This document shows, one piece after another, positions 33,705-42,144 of a stretch of DNA of 64,000 nucleotides. The notes beneath the pieces are model-generated. The model worked only from the letters and a program-made list of their open reading frames with translations. It searched no databases and was not told the origin of the DNA. Position 1 is the stretch's first letter; each line of letters opens with the position of its first letter. Origin of the DNA: Polyangiaceae bacterium (lineage in GTDB: Bacteria; Myxococcota_A; Polyangia; Polyangiales; Polyangiaceae); assembly GCA_019637295.1 (NCBI GenBank), contig JAHBVX010000017.1:26694-90693 (forward strand), written 5' to 3'. The translations under genes and the position numbers were made by a program.

Positions 33705-34619
33705 ATGGCCTTTCAGCGCATGGCATTCACCGGGGAGCTCGGACCAAGGTCGGCGGCGGCACTGCGACGCGCCGTCGCCTTTGCGGCGGAAGAGGGCGCC
33801 AGCCTCGAGATCGTCGATGCGGTGGAGCAGCTGCCCGCCTGGCGACGAACGCTCGCGCCGGACGCGATGGCCCGAGCGCAGGCGTTGATGGTCGAGGAGC
33901 GCGAGCGCAAGTGGCGCCGCCTGGCCGCGCGGGTAGGGAACGTCCCTGTGAGCGTGAGCGTGGGCCGTCACTTCGAGGAGGTCACGCGCACCCTTCAGCG
34001 CCGGCGCTGCGACCTGCTGGTGATCCATGTCTCCGGTGAGCTCGACAACCAGGCCATGCGCTTGATGCGGGTCTGCCCGACGCCCACCCTGCTCCTGAGG
34101 CCGTCCGGTGCCAAGGCGACCGGGATCCTGGCGGCCGTCGATCCGGATCCGGCGGACCAGCGTCGAGACTCGCTCAATGACGCGATCCTGTCCCGCGCCA
34201 GCGAGCTGGCCCGCACCCGAAAGCTCGCCCTGCACGTGGTGCACGCCTGGGACCTCCCGGAGGAGTCGGTGCTGCGCCAGAGCACGTTCATCGGGCTGCC
34301 GGTGAGCGAGGTCGACGCCATGGTTCGGGACATCGCGGTCCAGCGACGGAGACACGTCGACGCGCTCGTGGCGCGGCACCCGGCGCGGGGGCTGGTGCGC
34401 AAGGTGTGGGTCGAGCGAGGTCGCCCGGAGCTCGTCGTGCAGCGCGCGGTCAAGTCGCATCGGATCGGTCTGGTCGTGATGGGCACCGTCGCGCGCAGCG
34501 GCCTGAGCGGCTTGGTCCTCGGCAATACCGCGGAGACCGTCGTACGCACCGTCAAGTGCTCCGTCCTCGCGCTCAAGCCCCCGGGCTTCACCAGCCCCGT
34601 GCGCCCGTCACGGCGCTGA
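33705..34619 (+). CDS. Tandem universal stress protein, UspE-like
   Basis: The 304-residue protein holds two Usp domains (about 1-140 and 145-300). The second ends with VVMGTVARSGLSGLVLGNTA, the G-2x-G-9x-G(S/T/N) ATP-binding loop, followed by CSVLALKPPGF. The first lacks an intact loop. This layout matches UspE, a stress-survival protein. ATG 33705 is chosen because TAGCCT lies 7 nt upstream and the longer reading frame begins inside the divergent gene. Confidence 0.85.
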   Translation: MAFQRMAFTGELGPRSAAALRRAVAFAAEEGASLEIVDAVEQLPAWRRTLAPDAMARAQALMVEERERKWRRLAARVGNVPVSVSVGRHFEEVTRTLQRRRCDLLVIHVSGELDNQAMRLMRVCPTPTLLLRPSGAKATGILAAVDPDPADQRRDSLNDAILSRASELARTRKLALHVVHAWDLPEESVLRQSTFIGLPVSEVDAMVRDIAVQRRRHVDALVARHPARGLVRKVWVERGRPELVVQRAVKSHRIGLVVMGTVARSGLSGLVLGNTAETVVRTVKCSVLALKPPGFTSPVRPSRR

Positions 34620-34645
34620 GGGTCGGTGTGCGCAGGCTGACCCGT

Positions 34646-35002
34646 TCACCAACGGGTGACGATCCCAACCCGCCGGCGCCAGGCGTCGATCTCGTCGCGG
34701 CTGCGCTTGGCGACCCGCCGCCGCACCCGTCGCTCGCGCACGAAGGCCACGAGGTGTGCGAGCATCCACCAGCTCAGGACTGGCCTCTCCTGACCGTTGC
34801 GCCCGGACGTCACTGGAGTCGTGACGAGGGACTTGAATCGCACGAGGTCGATGTCGTCCTTGAGCTCCTTCGTGCACGCCCAGCACCAACCGTAGGCCTG
34901 TTTGGAGCGGTGCTCCTCGCAGAGCCGGGCGCCGCAGCGCGCGCACCGAGCGCGCTCGTCGCTGGCGCAATAGGCGCAGGTGAGCGACTCGCGATACGCC
35001 AC
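34646..35002 (-). CDS. Small B-box/zinc-ribbon-like protein
   Basis: The 118-residue protein has an N-terminal zinc module (LTCAYCASDERARCARCGARLC, then EEHRSKQAYGWCWAC), with CxxC...CxxC...C..H...CxxC spacing like B-box fingers. The rest is a basic helical tail (VRERRVRRRVAKRSRDE) after one weak hydrophobic stretch (WWMLAHLVAFV). It starts at GTG 35002 with TAACAT 9 nt upstream. It may bind nucleic acid or protein; no family name is certain. Confidence 0.65.
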   Translation of the reverse strand: MAYRESLTCAYCASDERARCARCGARLCEEHRSKQAYGWCWACTKELKDDIDLVRFKSLVTTPVTSGRNGQERPVLSWWMLAHLVAFVRERRVRRRVAKRSRDEIDAWRRRVGIVTRW

Positions 35003-35207
35003 TGCGGTTCGATGTTACCACGACGCATCGGCCGTGGCGGCTCCTCGCAGCGGCTCGTTTCGGGAGCAACGCATGGCGTGGCGCAGGTTCGACCGCGGCC
35101 CCGCTGGCTAGCGGAGTGGACGCGGCGGCGGGTGCCAACCCGGGACTTCGGCCGGGGGGGCGCGATTTGCGGCACCTGACGTCGGGTGATATCTCCTCTG
35201 CGGCCGG

Positions 35208-36686
35208 ATGCGACGAAGCGTGTGGACCGTGGTCGGCGTGCTGGCCTGGCTGGGATGCGGCGAGGACGTCACGGGGCGCAGCCCGATCCCCGACGCGCCC
35301 CTGGTCAGTGGTGCGCGCATCGCCGAGGTGTCGCTGTACCAGGGCGTGAAGGTGCCGCTGGCCATCGAGGCGAGCGTGCTCGAGCCGCGATCGCTCCCCG
35401 TGGTCGTGGGGCGCGACGCGCTGCTCCGGGTCTTCGTGACGCCGGAGTCCGGCTGGCAGCAGCGTGAGGTCGTCGTCCGGCTCGAGGGCGCGAGGGGCGG
35501 TTCGGCGCTGCAGCCGAGGGAGAGCCAGCAGCTCGTCGCGTCGGCGTCCTTCGAAGCAGACCTGTCGAGCTCCTTCAACTTCGAGCTCCCGGGAGACGAG
35601 CTGACCTTGGACTACGAGTACCGGCTCTCGCTGCGCGAGGTCGACCAGGCCGTGGCGGGGCCGTCGCCAGCGGCAAGGACGCCACGTGACGGTAGCTTCG
35701 CGCCGCTCGGAGCAGGTAGCTCCGGTTCGTCGTCGAAGATGGTGCTGGTGCCCATACGGTACGAGGGCGACGGCTCGGGTCGCTTACCCGACACCAGTGA
35801 CGAGCAGGTCGAGCGCTACCGGCGGCTGCTGTTCGACCGTTACCCGGTGCCGAGGGTGGAGGTGCGCGTGCGCGAGCCCGTCACCTTCGCCGAGCCCATC
35901 GCTGCCTTCTCGGATGCTTGGTCGACGCTGCTTCAGTCCGTGCTGGCGATCCGTCAGCAGGACATCGTGCAAGGGGTCGCGACGGACGACGAGTACTACT
36001 ACGGACTCGTCGAACCAGCGCCGAGCTTCGAGCAGTACTGTGGGCAAGACTGCCTGCTGGGCCTCACGTTTCAAGTCGAGGATGCGCCCCTGGAGTCGCA
36101 CCTCCGTGGCAGCGTCGGCATCGGCTTCGCGGGAGAGCTGGCGGCGGAGACCTTCGTCCACGAGATGGGCCACGCGCACGGTCGCAAGCACGCGCCCTGC
36201 GCTCCGCAGTTCAGCTCGATCGAGGACGTGGACCCACAGTACCCGCACCCGAACGCCGGGCTCGGTAGCTGGGGCTACAGCCTCTCTCTGCGTGAGCTCG
36301 TCGACCCGGCTGGGCCCGCGCGCGACTTCATGAGCTACTGCGAGCCGACCTGGGTCAGCGACTACACCTTCGCGGGCCTCTTCCAGACCATCGCGGCGGT
36401 CAACGTCGCTCGGGACTTCCTCCACAGCTCCGAGTCCAGCTCGGCGTTTCGAGCCATCACCGTGGGCGCCGAGGGGGAGCTGGCGCTGGGCGTGACCCTG
36501 AACGTCCGCGGTCTGCCGTCGGGTCGTCCGGAGCGGGTCTTGGTGGAGCGTCCCGGCGGCCCGCCGCGAGCGGTGACTGCCTATTTCCATCCCCACGCCG
36601 ACCACGGCGGCGGCATGCTGCTCGTGTCCGAGGCGGAGATTGCAGGCGGGCGCCTGCGCGTCCGAGGTCGCGCGCTGCTTCCCTGA
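35208..36686 (+). CDS. Metzincin-type zinc metalloprotease lipoprotein
   Basis: The 492-residue exported protein has a lipobox (LAWLGC, Cys17) and a beta-rich N-terminal half. The zinc site is HEMGHAHGRKH (H318, E319, H322, H328), the full HExxHxxGxxH of metzincins, and the Met-turn is DFMSYC with M375. All catalytic elements are in place, so it should be an active surface protease. About 90 residues of beta structure follow. The M66 family is one candidate, but assignment needs a profile. It starts at ATG 35208, with TATCTC 12 nt upstream. Confidence 0.8.
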   Translation: MRRSVWTVVGVLAWLGCGEDVTGRSPIPDAPLVSGARIAEVSLYQGVKVPLAIEASVLEPRSLPVVVGRDALLRVFVTPESGWQQREVVVRLEGARGGSALQPRESQQLVASASFEADLSSSFNFELPGDELTLDYEYRLSLREVDQAVAGPSPAARTPRDGSFAPLGAGSSGSSSKMVLVPIRYEGDGSGRLPDTSDEQVERYRRLLFDRYPVPRVEVRVREPVTFAEPIAAFSDAWSTLLQSVLAIRQQDIVQGVATDDEYYYGLVEPAPSFEQYCGQDCLLGLTFQVEDAPLESHLRGSVGIGFAGELAAETFVHEMGHAHGRKHAPCAPQFSSIEDVDPQYPHPNAGLGSWGYSLSLRELVDPAGPARDFMSYCEPTWVSDYTFAGLFQTIAAVNVARDFLHSSESSSAFRAITVGAEGELALGVTLNVRGLPSGRPERVLVERPGGPPRAVTAYFHPHADHGGGMLLVSEAEIAGGRLRVRGRALLP

Positions 36687-36771
36687 GCCCGCCGTTCCCG
36701 CGCCGCCCAAGAAAAGCCTGCATCATTCGGCTCTTGCGCGGCGCGCGCGGCGCACCGATGATGGGGCGATC

Positions 36772-38157
36772 ATGAGCGGCGTCACCGAGAGCCGAACCAC
36801 CGCGATGAAGGTGGCGAAGTGGCTCGTCGACAAGGGAAAGCCCGACGAAGCAGTGGTGCTGCTCGCGGCCTGGGCGGCCGCGGGTCCGAATGACGGCGAG
36901 GGTCAGCAGCTACTCGCCGAGGCGCTGCGCGTGGACCCGAGCGCGCGCATTGCGCAGATGGCGTTCGAGCGCATGGAGGGCATGGACGGGGACCACGCTG
37001 CCCTGGACGAAGCCATCGTCGCCTACGGGTCGGACCGACTGGGCCAGCTCGCCGCGGAGATGGCGCGCCCCACCTTTCGGCGCGCCCAGATGGGCTTCAA
37101 CAACAACATCAAGTTCGCCGATCAGGTCTTCCATGTCCAGACGGAGGACTCGGGCCTCGACCAGCCGCACATCATCACGCACCTGTTCGCCGACGGCGGC
37201 CGCATCATCAAGAGCCACAAGCGGAACTACGCGGAGCACGTGTCGCGCGCGGATGTCGCCGAGTACGTGCGTTCGCTGATGAAGGCGCAGCACCTGGAGA
37301 TGGTGCTCGCGCTGCGCGAAGGCCGCTTCGCCGAGGTCATCGCGGGTCGAGCGGTGGGCGGGATGGATCTGCTGACCGAGGCGCCGAATCCCGAGGCCAT
37401 CCGCAAGCTCGCGAGCAAGAAGCAGCCGGCGCCGTCGCCGAGTCAGGCGCCGCCGGAGCCGACCATCTCGGCGCCCCCGCGCCCGGCCACGCCCTCGGCG
37501 CCAGCGCCGCCAGCCGATCGGCATTTCACGCTACACGTGCTGCGCAGCCTGAGCGGTGGACCGGAGCGCTACGAGCCCGTGGGTTCACGCGCCACCATCG
37601 GGCGCGACGGCGACATCACCCTCGGCGGAGATGTCTTCTGCGGCGCGAAGGAGGCGCAGCTGCGCTACTCCGGCGGTCGGCTCTGGCTCCAGGATCTGGG
37701 CCAGGGCAACGGAGTGTTCTTGCGGATCCGCACGCCCGTCGAGCTCGACCTCGGGGACGAGTTCGTGGTGGGCGATCAGCTCGTGCGCGTCGAACGCAAC
37801 CCGGTCGCCGATGACGGCCCGGATCCCGATCCCACCTATTTCTACTCGTCGCCCAAATGGCCGTCGTCGTTTCGCGTGGTTCAGATCTTGGAGGGTGGCT
37901 GCCCGGGCGCCAGCGTCGTGGCCCGTGGCAACACGCTCCAGATCGGCTCCGCCATCGGCGACCTCGTGTTCCCGGACGATCCGCTCGTCAGCGCGCAGCA
38001 CTGCGTGGTGGAGGAGCAAGCAGGCAGCGTGGTGCTCACGGATCTCGGCTCGCGCACGGGCGTGTTCGTGCGCATCCGCGGAGATCAAGAGCTGTCTCGC
38101 GGGGACGAGCTGGTCGTAGGTCGCACTCGGCTCGTCGTCGATCTCGTGGCTAGCTGA
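36772..38157 (+). CDS. Protein with two FHA domains
   Basis: In this 461-residue protein the N-terminal part (1-60) looks TPR-like. The middle contains FNNNIKFADQVFHVQTEDSG, a conserved module common in delta-proteobacterial signalling proteins. After a Pro-rich linker (about 215-250) come two FHA domains: one with RATIGRDGDITLGGD and DLGQGNGVF, the other with GNTLQIGSAIGDLVFPDDPL, SAQHCVVEEQ and DLGSRTGVF. FHA domains bind phosphothreonine, so this is probably a reader for Ser/Thr kinase signalling. ATG 36772 is the first start after the preceding gene. Confidence 0.8.
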   Translation: MSGVTESRTTAMKVAKWLVDKGKPDEAVVLLAAWAAAGPNDGEGQQLLAEALRVDPSARIAQMAFERMEGMDGDHAALDEAIVAYGSDRLGQLAAEMARPTFRRAQMGFNNNIKFADQVFHVQTEDSGLDQPHIITHLFADGGRIIKSHKRNYAEHVSRADVAEYVRSLMKAQHLEMVLALREGRFAEVIAGRAVGGMDLLTEAPNPEAIRKLASKKQPAPSPSQAPPEPTISAPPRPATPSAPAPPADRHFTLHVLRSLSGGPERYEPVGSRATIGRDGDITLGGDVFCGAKEAQLRYSGGRLWLQDLGQGNGVFLRIRTPVELDLGDEFVVGDQLVRVERNPVADDGPDPDPTYFYSSPKWPSSFRVVQILEGGCPGASVVARGNTLQIGSAIGDLVFPDDPLVSAQHCVVEEQAGSVVLTDLGSRTGVFVRIRGDQELSRGDELVVGRTRLVVDLVAS

Positions 38158-38188
38158 GCGGGCTGCCAGCCCCGGCGCGCTGGCGCAC

Positions 38189-38229
38189 AAAAAGCCGAAG
38201 GCCGGGAAGCGGCAAGCGCCACCCGGCCT
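38189..38229 (-). terminator. Intrinsic terminator after the small PEA-repeat lipoprotein
   Basis: On the minus strand AGGCCGGG (38229-38222) pairs with CCCGGCCT (38206-38199) around a 15-nt loop, and TTTTT (38193-38189) follows after TCGGC. Stem and U-tract fit a rho-independent terminator for the gene at 38250-38447. Confidence 0.75.
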
Positions 38230-38249
38230 CCGAACAAGTCAGACAGCGA

Positions 38250-38447
38250 TCACTCGCCGCCTTCGCCGCCACCCTCTGCCGGAGCCTCGGGGGCCTCGGG
38301 GGCCTCGGGGGCCTCGGGAGACTCGGGAGCCTCGGGAGCCTCGGGGGTCTCGGGGGCCTTGGCCTCGGGGACCTCGGAGCCGCCGCAGGCGACCATGGCG
38401 AGGGACATCGGAACGGTGAGGGCAACAATGGCAATCTTACGAATCAT
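38250..38447 (-). CDS. Small lipoprotein with Pro-Glu-Ala repeats
   Basis: The 65-residue precursor has a basic n-region (MIRKIAIV), a signal peptide, a lipobox (LAMVAC, Cys21) and a tail of PEA/PES/PET tripeptides ending in EGGGEGGE. A strong ribosome site (GGAGGAGG) precedes ATG 38447 and an intrinsic terminator follows, so this is a real, probably well-expressed single gene. The 9-bp DNA repeat (GCCTCGGGG on the plus strand, 38285-38358) can change length by slippage. A cell-envelope spacer or surface-charge role is a guess. Confidence 0.75.
   Translation of the reverse strand: MIRKIAIVALTVPMSLAMVACGGSEVPEAKAPETPEAPEAPESPEAPEAPEAPEAPAEGGGEGGE
38285..38358. repeat. 9-bp tandem repeat encoding PEA tripeptides
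   Basis: About eight copies of GCCTCGGGG or GCCTCGGGA lie in tandem inside the small lipoprotein gene. The near-identical copies at 38285-38320 suggest recent slippage; because the unit is 9 bp the frame is kept. Confidence 0.85.
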
Positions 38448-38649
38448 TTCAGGTTCCTCCTCCGAGCCGATGGAGTCGAAGTAACACGACTCGGACCCTG
38501 GCTAGATGCCCCACCGCGTCAAAGTGGCTCACGAAAAAGTGACCGGGGCGCGAGATAGCTCACTTCTCGCCGCCCGGCCCGCCGGCAGGGCCCCGCAGAG
38601 GTTAGACTTTCTTCCGGGACCTGAGCCGAAAGCCGGCTCGAGAGCGTCC

Positions 38650-39300
38650 ATGGATCTGATGGGCTCGAAGCGCGCTGTGGCTACTCACCTGCGCCTCGTC
38701 GGTGGCGAGGCGCAGGCCACGCGTCCAGCCTCGCCGAGCGACGGACTGGGGGATCCGGAGCTGGTGGCCCTCGCGCGGGACGGTCACCAGCGAGCCTTCG
38801 AGAGCCTGTATCGCCGGCACGCCGGCTTCGCCCTCAACCTGGCTGTCCGCATCCAGGGGCACGCCCAAGACGTGGAGGACATCGTCCATGACGCCTTCCT
38901 TCGCGCCCACGGCAGCCTCGCGGAGCTGAGGGACGCCGCGTCCTTTCGCCCTTGGCTCGGCTCCATCGTCGTGAGTCTGGTGCGCACTCGCATGCGCAAG
39001 CGGCGCCTCCTCGGCGTGCTCGGGTTCGGTGGTCAAGAAGCCGTGGACCTCGAGGCCGTAGCGGCGCCGGACGCGGGCCCCGAGGCCAGAGCGCAGCTCG
39101 CGCAGATCTACGCGCTGCTCTGCACGCTCCCGTCGGATGAGCGCATCGCTTGGACGCTGCGCAACGTCGAACATCATCAGCTCGAGACGGTCGCCAGCTT
39201 GACGGATTGCTCGCTCGCCACCGCCAAGCGTCGCATCGCGCGCGCGCAACGTTTCCTGGACGGTCACTTCGTCGCTCCCTTCGCGGAGGACAAATCATGA
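38650..39300 (+). CDS. ECF-family RNA polymerase sigma factor
   Basis: The 216-residue protein has sigma region 2 (FESLYRRHAGFALNLAVRI, then DVEDIVHDAFLRAHGSLAEL) and region 4 (LCTLPSDERIAWTLRNVEHH, ETVASLTDCSLATAKRRIAR), with nothing between, as in ECF factors. ATG 38650 is chosen; upstream in-frame starts add a Pro/Ala leader. TAGACT (38603-38608) may be its -10. The stop overlaps the next gene's ATG by 4 bp, the usual sigma/anti-sigma coupling. Confidence 0.9.
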   Translation: MDLMGSKRAVATHLRLVGGEAQATRPASPSDGLGDPELVALARDGHQRAFESLYRRHAGFALNLAVRIQGHAQDVEDIVHDAFLRAHGSLAELRDAASFRPWLGSIVVSLVRTRMRKRRLLGVLGFGGQEAVDLEAVAAPDAGPEARAQLAQIYALLCTLPSDERIAWTLRNVEHHQLETVASLTDCSLATAKRRIARAQRFLDGHFVAPFAEDKS

Positions 39301-40316
39301 ACAAGTCATCGAAGCTTCCCCGCATCGCTCCTTCATCCCTGCAAGATCACGGCTCCGACGAGCGACTCGACCGTATCTGGTCTCGTCTGGACTCGAACTT
39401 GGAGTCGCGTCCGGCACGCGCGCGGGGCGCCCTGTGGTGGGCGCCAGCCACCTTGGTCATCGTGTTCGGGGCAGGCGTACTGGTGGGCTCCCGCTGGACC
39501 TCCGGAGCCGGCGCTGGTGCGCCGTCGCTCGCGCCCGAGGCCGCGCAGCCGGCGAGCACTTCGCAGACGGCGCCGGCATCACCACCGCCCGCAGAGCCCA
39601 CGCTGCCGAGCCTGGACGGTCAGCGCTCGGCGCCGGCTCCGCGCACGCTGCGCGCTGCCCCGCCGCTCAGCCCCACGCCGCTGCTCGTCCCGGAGCTGTC
39701 GCCCTCGTCGCCGCCCACCTTGGTGCTCCCGCCCGCGGGGCCACCCGAGTGGCAGCGCCGCGCGCAGCAGGGGCAGTATGCCGCCGCGGCGCGGCTCATC
39801 GAGCAGAGCGGCGGCTTCGGCTCCGTCATCGGTCAGGGCAGCGCCGAGCAGTTGATGATCCTGGTCGAGGTCGCTCGCGCCACGGGCCAGCGCGCCCGAG
39901 CCGTCGAAGCGCTGCGTCGCGTGCTCGAGCGGTTCCCCTCGGATCCCAACGCGCCCATCGCGGCCCTCACCCTGGGCAACCTGCTGGAGGCCATGGGGGA
40001 TCGGGCCGGCGCGCAGAAGGCGTTTGCGGCGTATCGGTCCTTGTCTCCGAAGGGCGACTTCGCGGAAGATGCGCTCGCTCGCCAGGTAGAGGCAGCAACG
40101 GAGCACGGCGACCTCGAGCTCGCGAAGAAGCTTCTGGAGCAGTATGAAAAGGACTTCCCGAGCGGTCGACGCCTGCGCGACCTCAAGGCTCAGCTCGCCG
40201 CCAAGAGCGGCAAGGCCGAGCCTGCGGCAGGCTCGAGCCCCGCGGCGGCCAGCGAGGAAGACACCCCCGCGAGCGAGCCCGACGAAGACGATCTGGGCGG
40301 CTCTCCTAACCCTTAG
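39297..40316 (+). CDS. Anti-sigma-like single-pass protein with periplasmic TPR domain
   Basis: In this 339-residue protein a short cytoplasmic N-terminus (DERLDRIWSRLDSNL) is followed by one membrane helix (WWAPATLVIVFGAGVLVG, about 48-66) and a Pro-rich linker. A TPR-like region follows (about 160-310: GQYAAAARLIEQSGG, ARAVEALRRVLERFPSDP, DLELAKKLLEQYEKDFPSG). Overlap with the ECF sigma gene and topology suggest it holds the sigma factor and senses envelope state. The N-terminus lacks the HxxxCxxC zinc motif of ZAS anti-sigmas. Its 3' end overlaps the next gene by 173 bp if that gene starts at 40144. Confidence 0.75.
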   Translation: MNKSSKLPRIAPSSLQDHGSDERLDRIWSRLDSNLESRPARARGALWWAPATLVIVFGAGVLVGSRWTSGAGAGAPSLAPEAAQPASTSQTAPASPPPAEPTLPSLDGQRSAPAPRTLRAAPPLSPTPLLVPELSPSSPPTLVLPPAGPPEWQRRAQQGQYAAAARLIEQSGGFGSVIGQGSAEQLMILVEVARATGQRARAVEALRRVLERFPSDPNAPIAALTLGNLLEAMGDRAGAQKAFAAYRSLSPKGDFAEDALARQVEAATEHGDLELAKKLLEQYEKDFPSGRRLRDLKAQLAAKSGKAEPAAGSSPAAASEEDTPASEPDEDDLGGSPNP

Positions 40317-41253
40317 CTGGGTCGTGCTCGGCGCGGGCACGGCGCGGGCCGCGCCGCCCCGAGTCGTAGTCGAGGTGACCCCCAAAGCCGAGAAGTACCT
40401 CGACGCGCGGCTCACGCGCCGGCTCATCCAGCTCGAGCTCTCCGAGGTGGTGATCCCGGGTCGCCTCGAGGATCGCTTCCCGAGCTCGACGGGCACGGTG
40501 TTCTTTCGAGTCCTCGCGCCGGCTGCGGAGCGGCTGCACGTCGAGCTCTGGGATCGCGGGGACTTTCACGGCGCTCGCCGGGTGTCGGGCTCGGGTAGCG
40601 CGGAGCTGCGCGCCCGCCGGATCGCCCTCGGCGCGGCGGAGCTGGCGCGGCGCCTGCGTCACAAGCGCATCGTGCAGGCGCGGCAGGCAGAGGCGGAGCG
40701 GCTCGCCCGCGAGCAGCAGCTCGAGCTCGAGCGGCGCGAGCTGCGTCTCGAGGGACTGGTGCTCGACGCCGAAGCGTACGGCGGGTGGTTGACCGAGGGT
40801 GGCTGGCTCGCGGGCCCGCGCCTGGGAGCCGAGCTGCGCCTGCCCTCGCGTAGCCGGGTTGCGCTCACGGCGGCCGGGCTCACTGGCGTGTGGGTCGATT
40901 CAACTGAGCACCACGCTTGGCGCCAGCTCGAGGTGGGCATTCGGGCCGGTCAGGCCCTCAGGCTCGGGCCTCGGACGGAGCTCGCGCTCAGCGGGCAGGC
41001 TACCGCGGGCACGGTTCAGTTCCTGGGAGCGACGGCGGTGGACGAGGTGGCTGGCCAGCACACCAGCTGGACCAGCCGGGCAGCGCTCGGCGCGCGGGTC
41101 GAGCACAAGGTCGGCCAGCGCGCCTGGCTCTCCGCCGGACCCGAGCTGGGCTTGATGTTGCGGCGGGTGCCGATGCGCGACGCTGCCGGGGAGCAGCATC
41201 GAGTCGGCGGACTGATGCTGGGGGTCAACGTCGGGCTTGCGCTCGGGCTGTGA
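40144..41253 (+). CDS. Exported beta-rich protein of the ECF operon
   Basis: The 369-residue frame has an internal signal peptide (about 48-69: WAALLTLSWVVLGAGTARAA) preceded by 47 Arg/Pro-rich residues. The mature part has a coiled coil (ERLAREQQLELERRELRLEG) and a C-terminal half of alternating strands with GPRLGAELRLPSRSRVALTA and LGARVEHKVGQRAWL, like an outer-membrane barrel or PEGA-related protein. ATG 40144 is the only standard start that keeps the signal peptide and has GGAG 7 nt upstream, but it makes a 173-bp overlap with the previous gene; a rare ATC start at 40291 would remove it. It is probably the output gene of the sigma operon. Confidence 0.65.
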   Translation: MKRTSRAVDACATSRLSSPPRAARPSLRQARAPRRPARKTPPRASPTKTIWAALLTLSWVVLGAGTARAAPPRVVVEVTPKAEKYLDARLTRRLIQLELSEVVIPGRLEDRFPSSTGTVFFRVLAPAAERLHVELWDRGDFHGARRVSGSGSAELRARRIALGAAELARRLRHKRIVQARQAEAERLAREQQLELERRELRLEGLVLDAEAYGGWLTEGGWLAGPRLGAELRLPSRSRVALTAAGLTGVWVDSTEHHAWRQLEVGIRAGQALRLGPRTELALSGQATAGTVQFLGATAVDEVAGQHTSWTSRAALGARVEHKVGQRAWLSAGPELGLMLRRVPMRDAAGEQHRVGGLMLGVNVGLALGL

Positions 41254-41520
41254 TCAGGGCGCCGCGCGGGAGGTCAGGTAGGCGCGCTGCGCGCGCGTCA
41301 GGTTGATGAACCGTCCCTTGACGCAGAAGCTCATGTCGCCTGCTTCCGTCTTCGCGCTCCCACGCACCTTCACGCGCAGTACCTCGACCCCCGGCACGCG
41401 GCCCACCAGAGTGGCGCCCGGAGGGAACGCGCGTGAGCTGTGGAGCGTCACGAAGTGTCCGTCCGTGTCCACGAGCACGGCCTGACCTCCGCCGTCGAGC
41501 GCCCACTCGTCCGAGCTCAC
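41254..41520 (-). CDS. Small hypothetical protein coupled to smpB
   Basis: The 88-residue protein starts at GTG 41520, overlapping the smpB stop by 4 bp (GTGA). It is mostly beta strand (GGQAVLVDTDGHFVTLHSS, VGRVPGVEVLRVKVRG), a small barrel-like fold with some PilZ resemblance. The C-terminus is FINLTRAQRAYLTSR. Coupling to smpB may be only transcriptional convenience. It abuts the stop of the convergent ECF-operon gene with no gap. Confidence 0.6.
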   Translation of the reverse strand: MSSDEWALDGGGQAVLVDTDGHFVTLHSSRAFPPGATLVGRVPGVEVLRVKVRGSAKTEAGDMSFCVKGRFINLTRAQRAYLTSRAAP

Positions 41521-41999
41521 TGCTCGCGCCCCCGGCGGATCGCCGCGCGTGCCTCCTTCGATGCGTCGCGCTCCTTGATGGCCTGGCGCTTGTCGTGCTT
41601 CTTCTTGCCGCGAGCGAGCGCGATCTCCACCTTGGCGCGGTTGTTCTTGAAGTAGCACTTGAGCGCGATCAGCGTCATGCCGTCGCGCTCCACCGCACCC
41701 CGCAATCGCTCGATCTCTTCGCGATGGAGCAGCAACTTCCGCGTGCGTCGCTCCTCGTGCGCGAACGCCGCGTGAGAGAGCGGCGGAATACGCATGCCCT
41801 TGAGCCAGGCTTCGTCCCGCTGGATGTCGACCCAGGCGTCGGTCAAGTCCGCGCCGTGCTGACGCAAGGCACGCACCTCGCTACCGATCAGCGCGAGCCC
41901 CGCCTCGAAGGTGTCCCCGACCTCGTAGTTGAAGAACGCACGACGGTTCTTGCTCACGACGCGATCGCCGTACACCGTGTTGTCGCGCGCCTTGGCCAT
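41517..41999 (-). CDS. smpB: SsrA-binding protein SmpB
   Basis: SmpB binds tmRNA and brings it to stalled ribosomes for trans-translation. The 160-residue protein is full length: NRRAFFNYEVGDTFEAGLAL, IGSEVRALRQHGADLTDAWV, HEERRTRKLLLHREEI and the basic tail GKKKHDKRQAIKERD, all SmpB signatures. ATG 41999 gives MAKARDNTVYGD, the family N-terminus. The tmRNA gene itself is not visible nearby. Confidence 0.96.
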   Translation of the reverse strand: MAKARDNTVYGDRVVSKNRRAFFNYEVGDTFEAGLALIGSEVRALRQHGADLTDAWVDIQRDEAWLKGMRIPPLSHAAFAHEERRTRKLLLHREEIERLRGAVERDGMTLIALKCYFKNNRAKVEIALARGKKKHDKRQAIKERDASKEARAAIRRGREQ

Positions 42000-42144
42000 G
42001 CGGGGGCGGGGAGTCTGACCGGGCCGCGGGGTAGGATGCAAGGCTCGACTCGACGAAAGGTCCGGGAGCCAGCCTCGGACAACCGCTCGAGTCGAGGCAA
42101 GGAGGTGGTCGCCGAATCGACCTCGGGCGCGAGGTGGTGGCCTC

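Noticed and set aside
42001..42144. tmRNA gene next to smpB
   Set aside because: The short gap contains a small GCCTCG/CGAGGC stem but no tRNA-like ends or tag-peptide frame.
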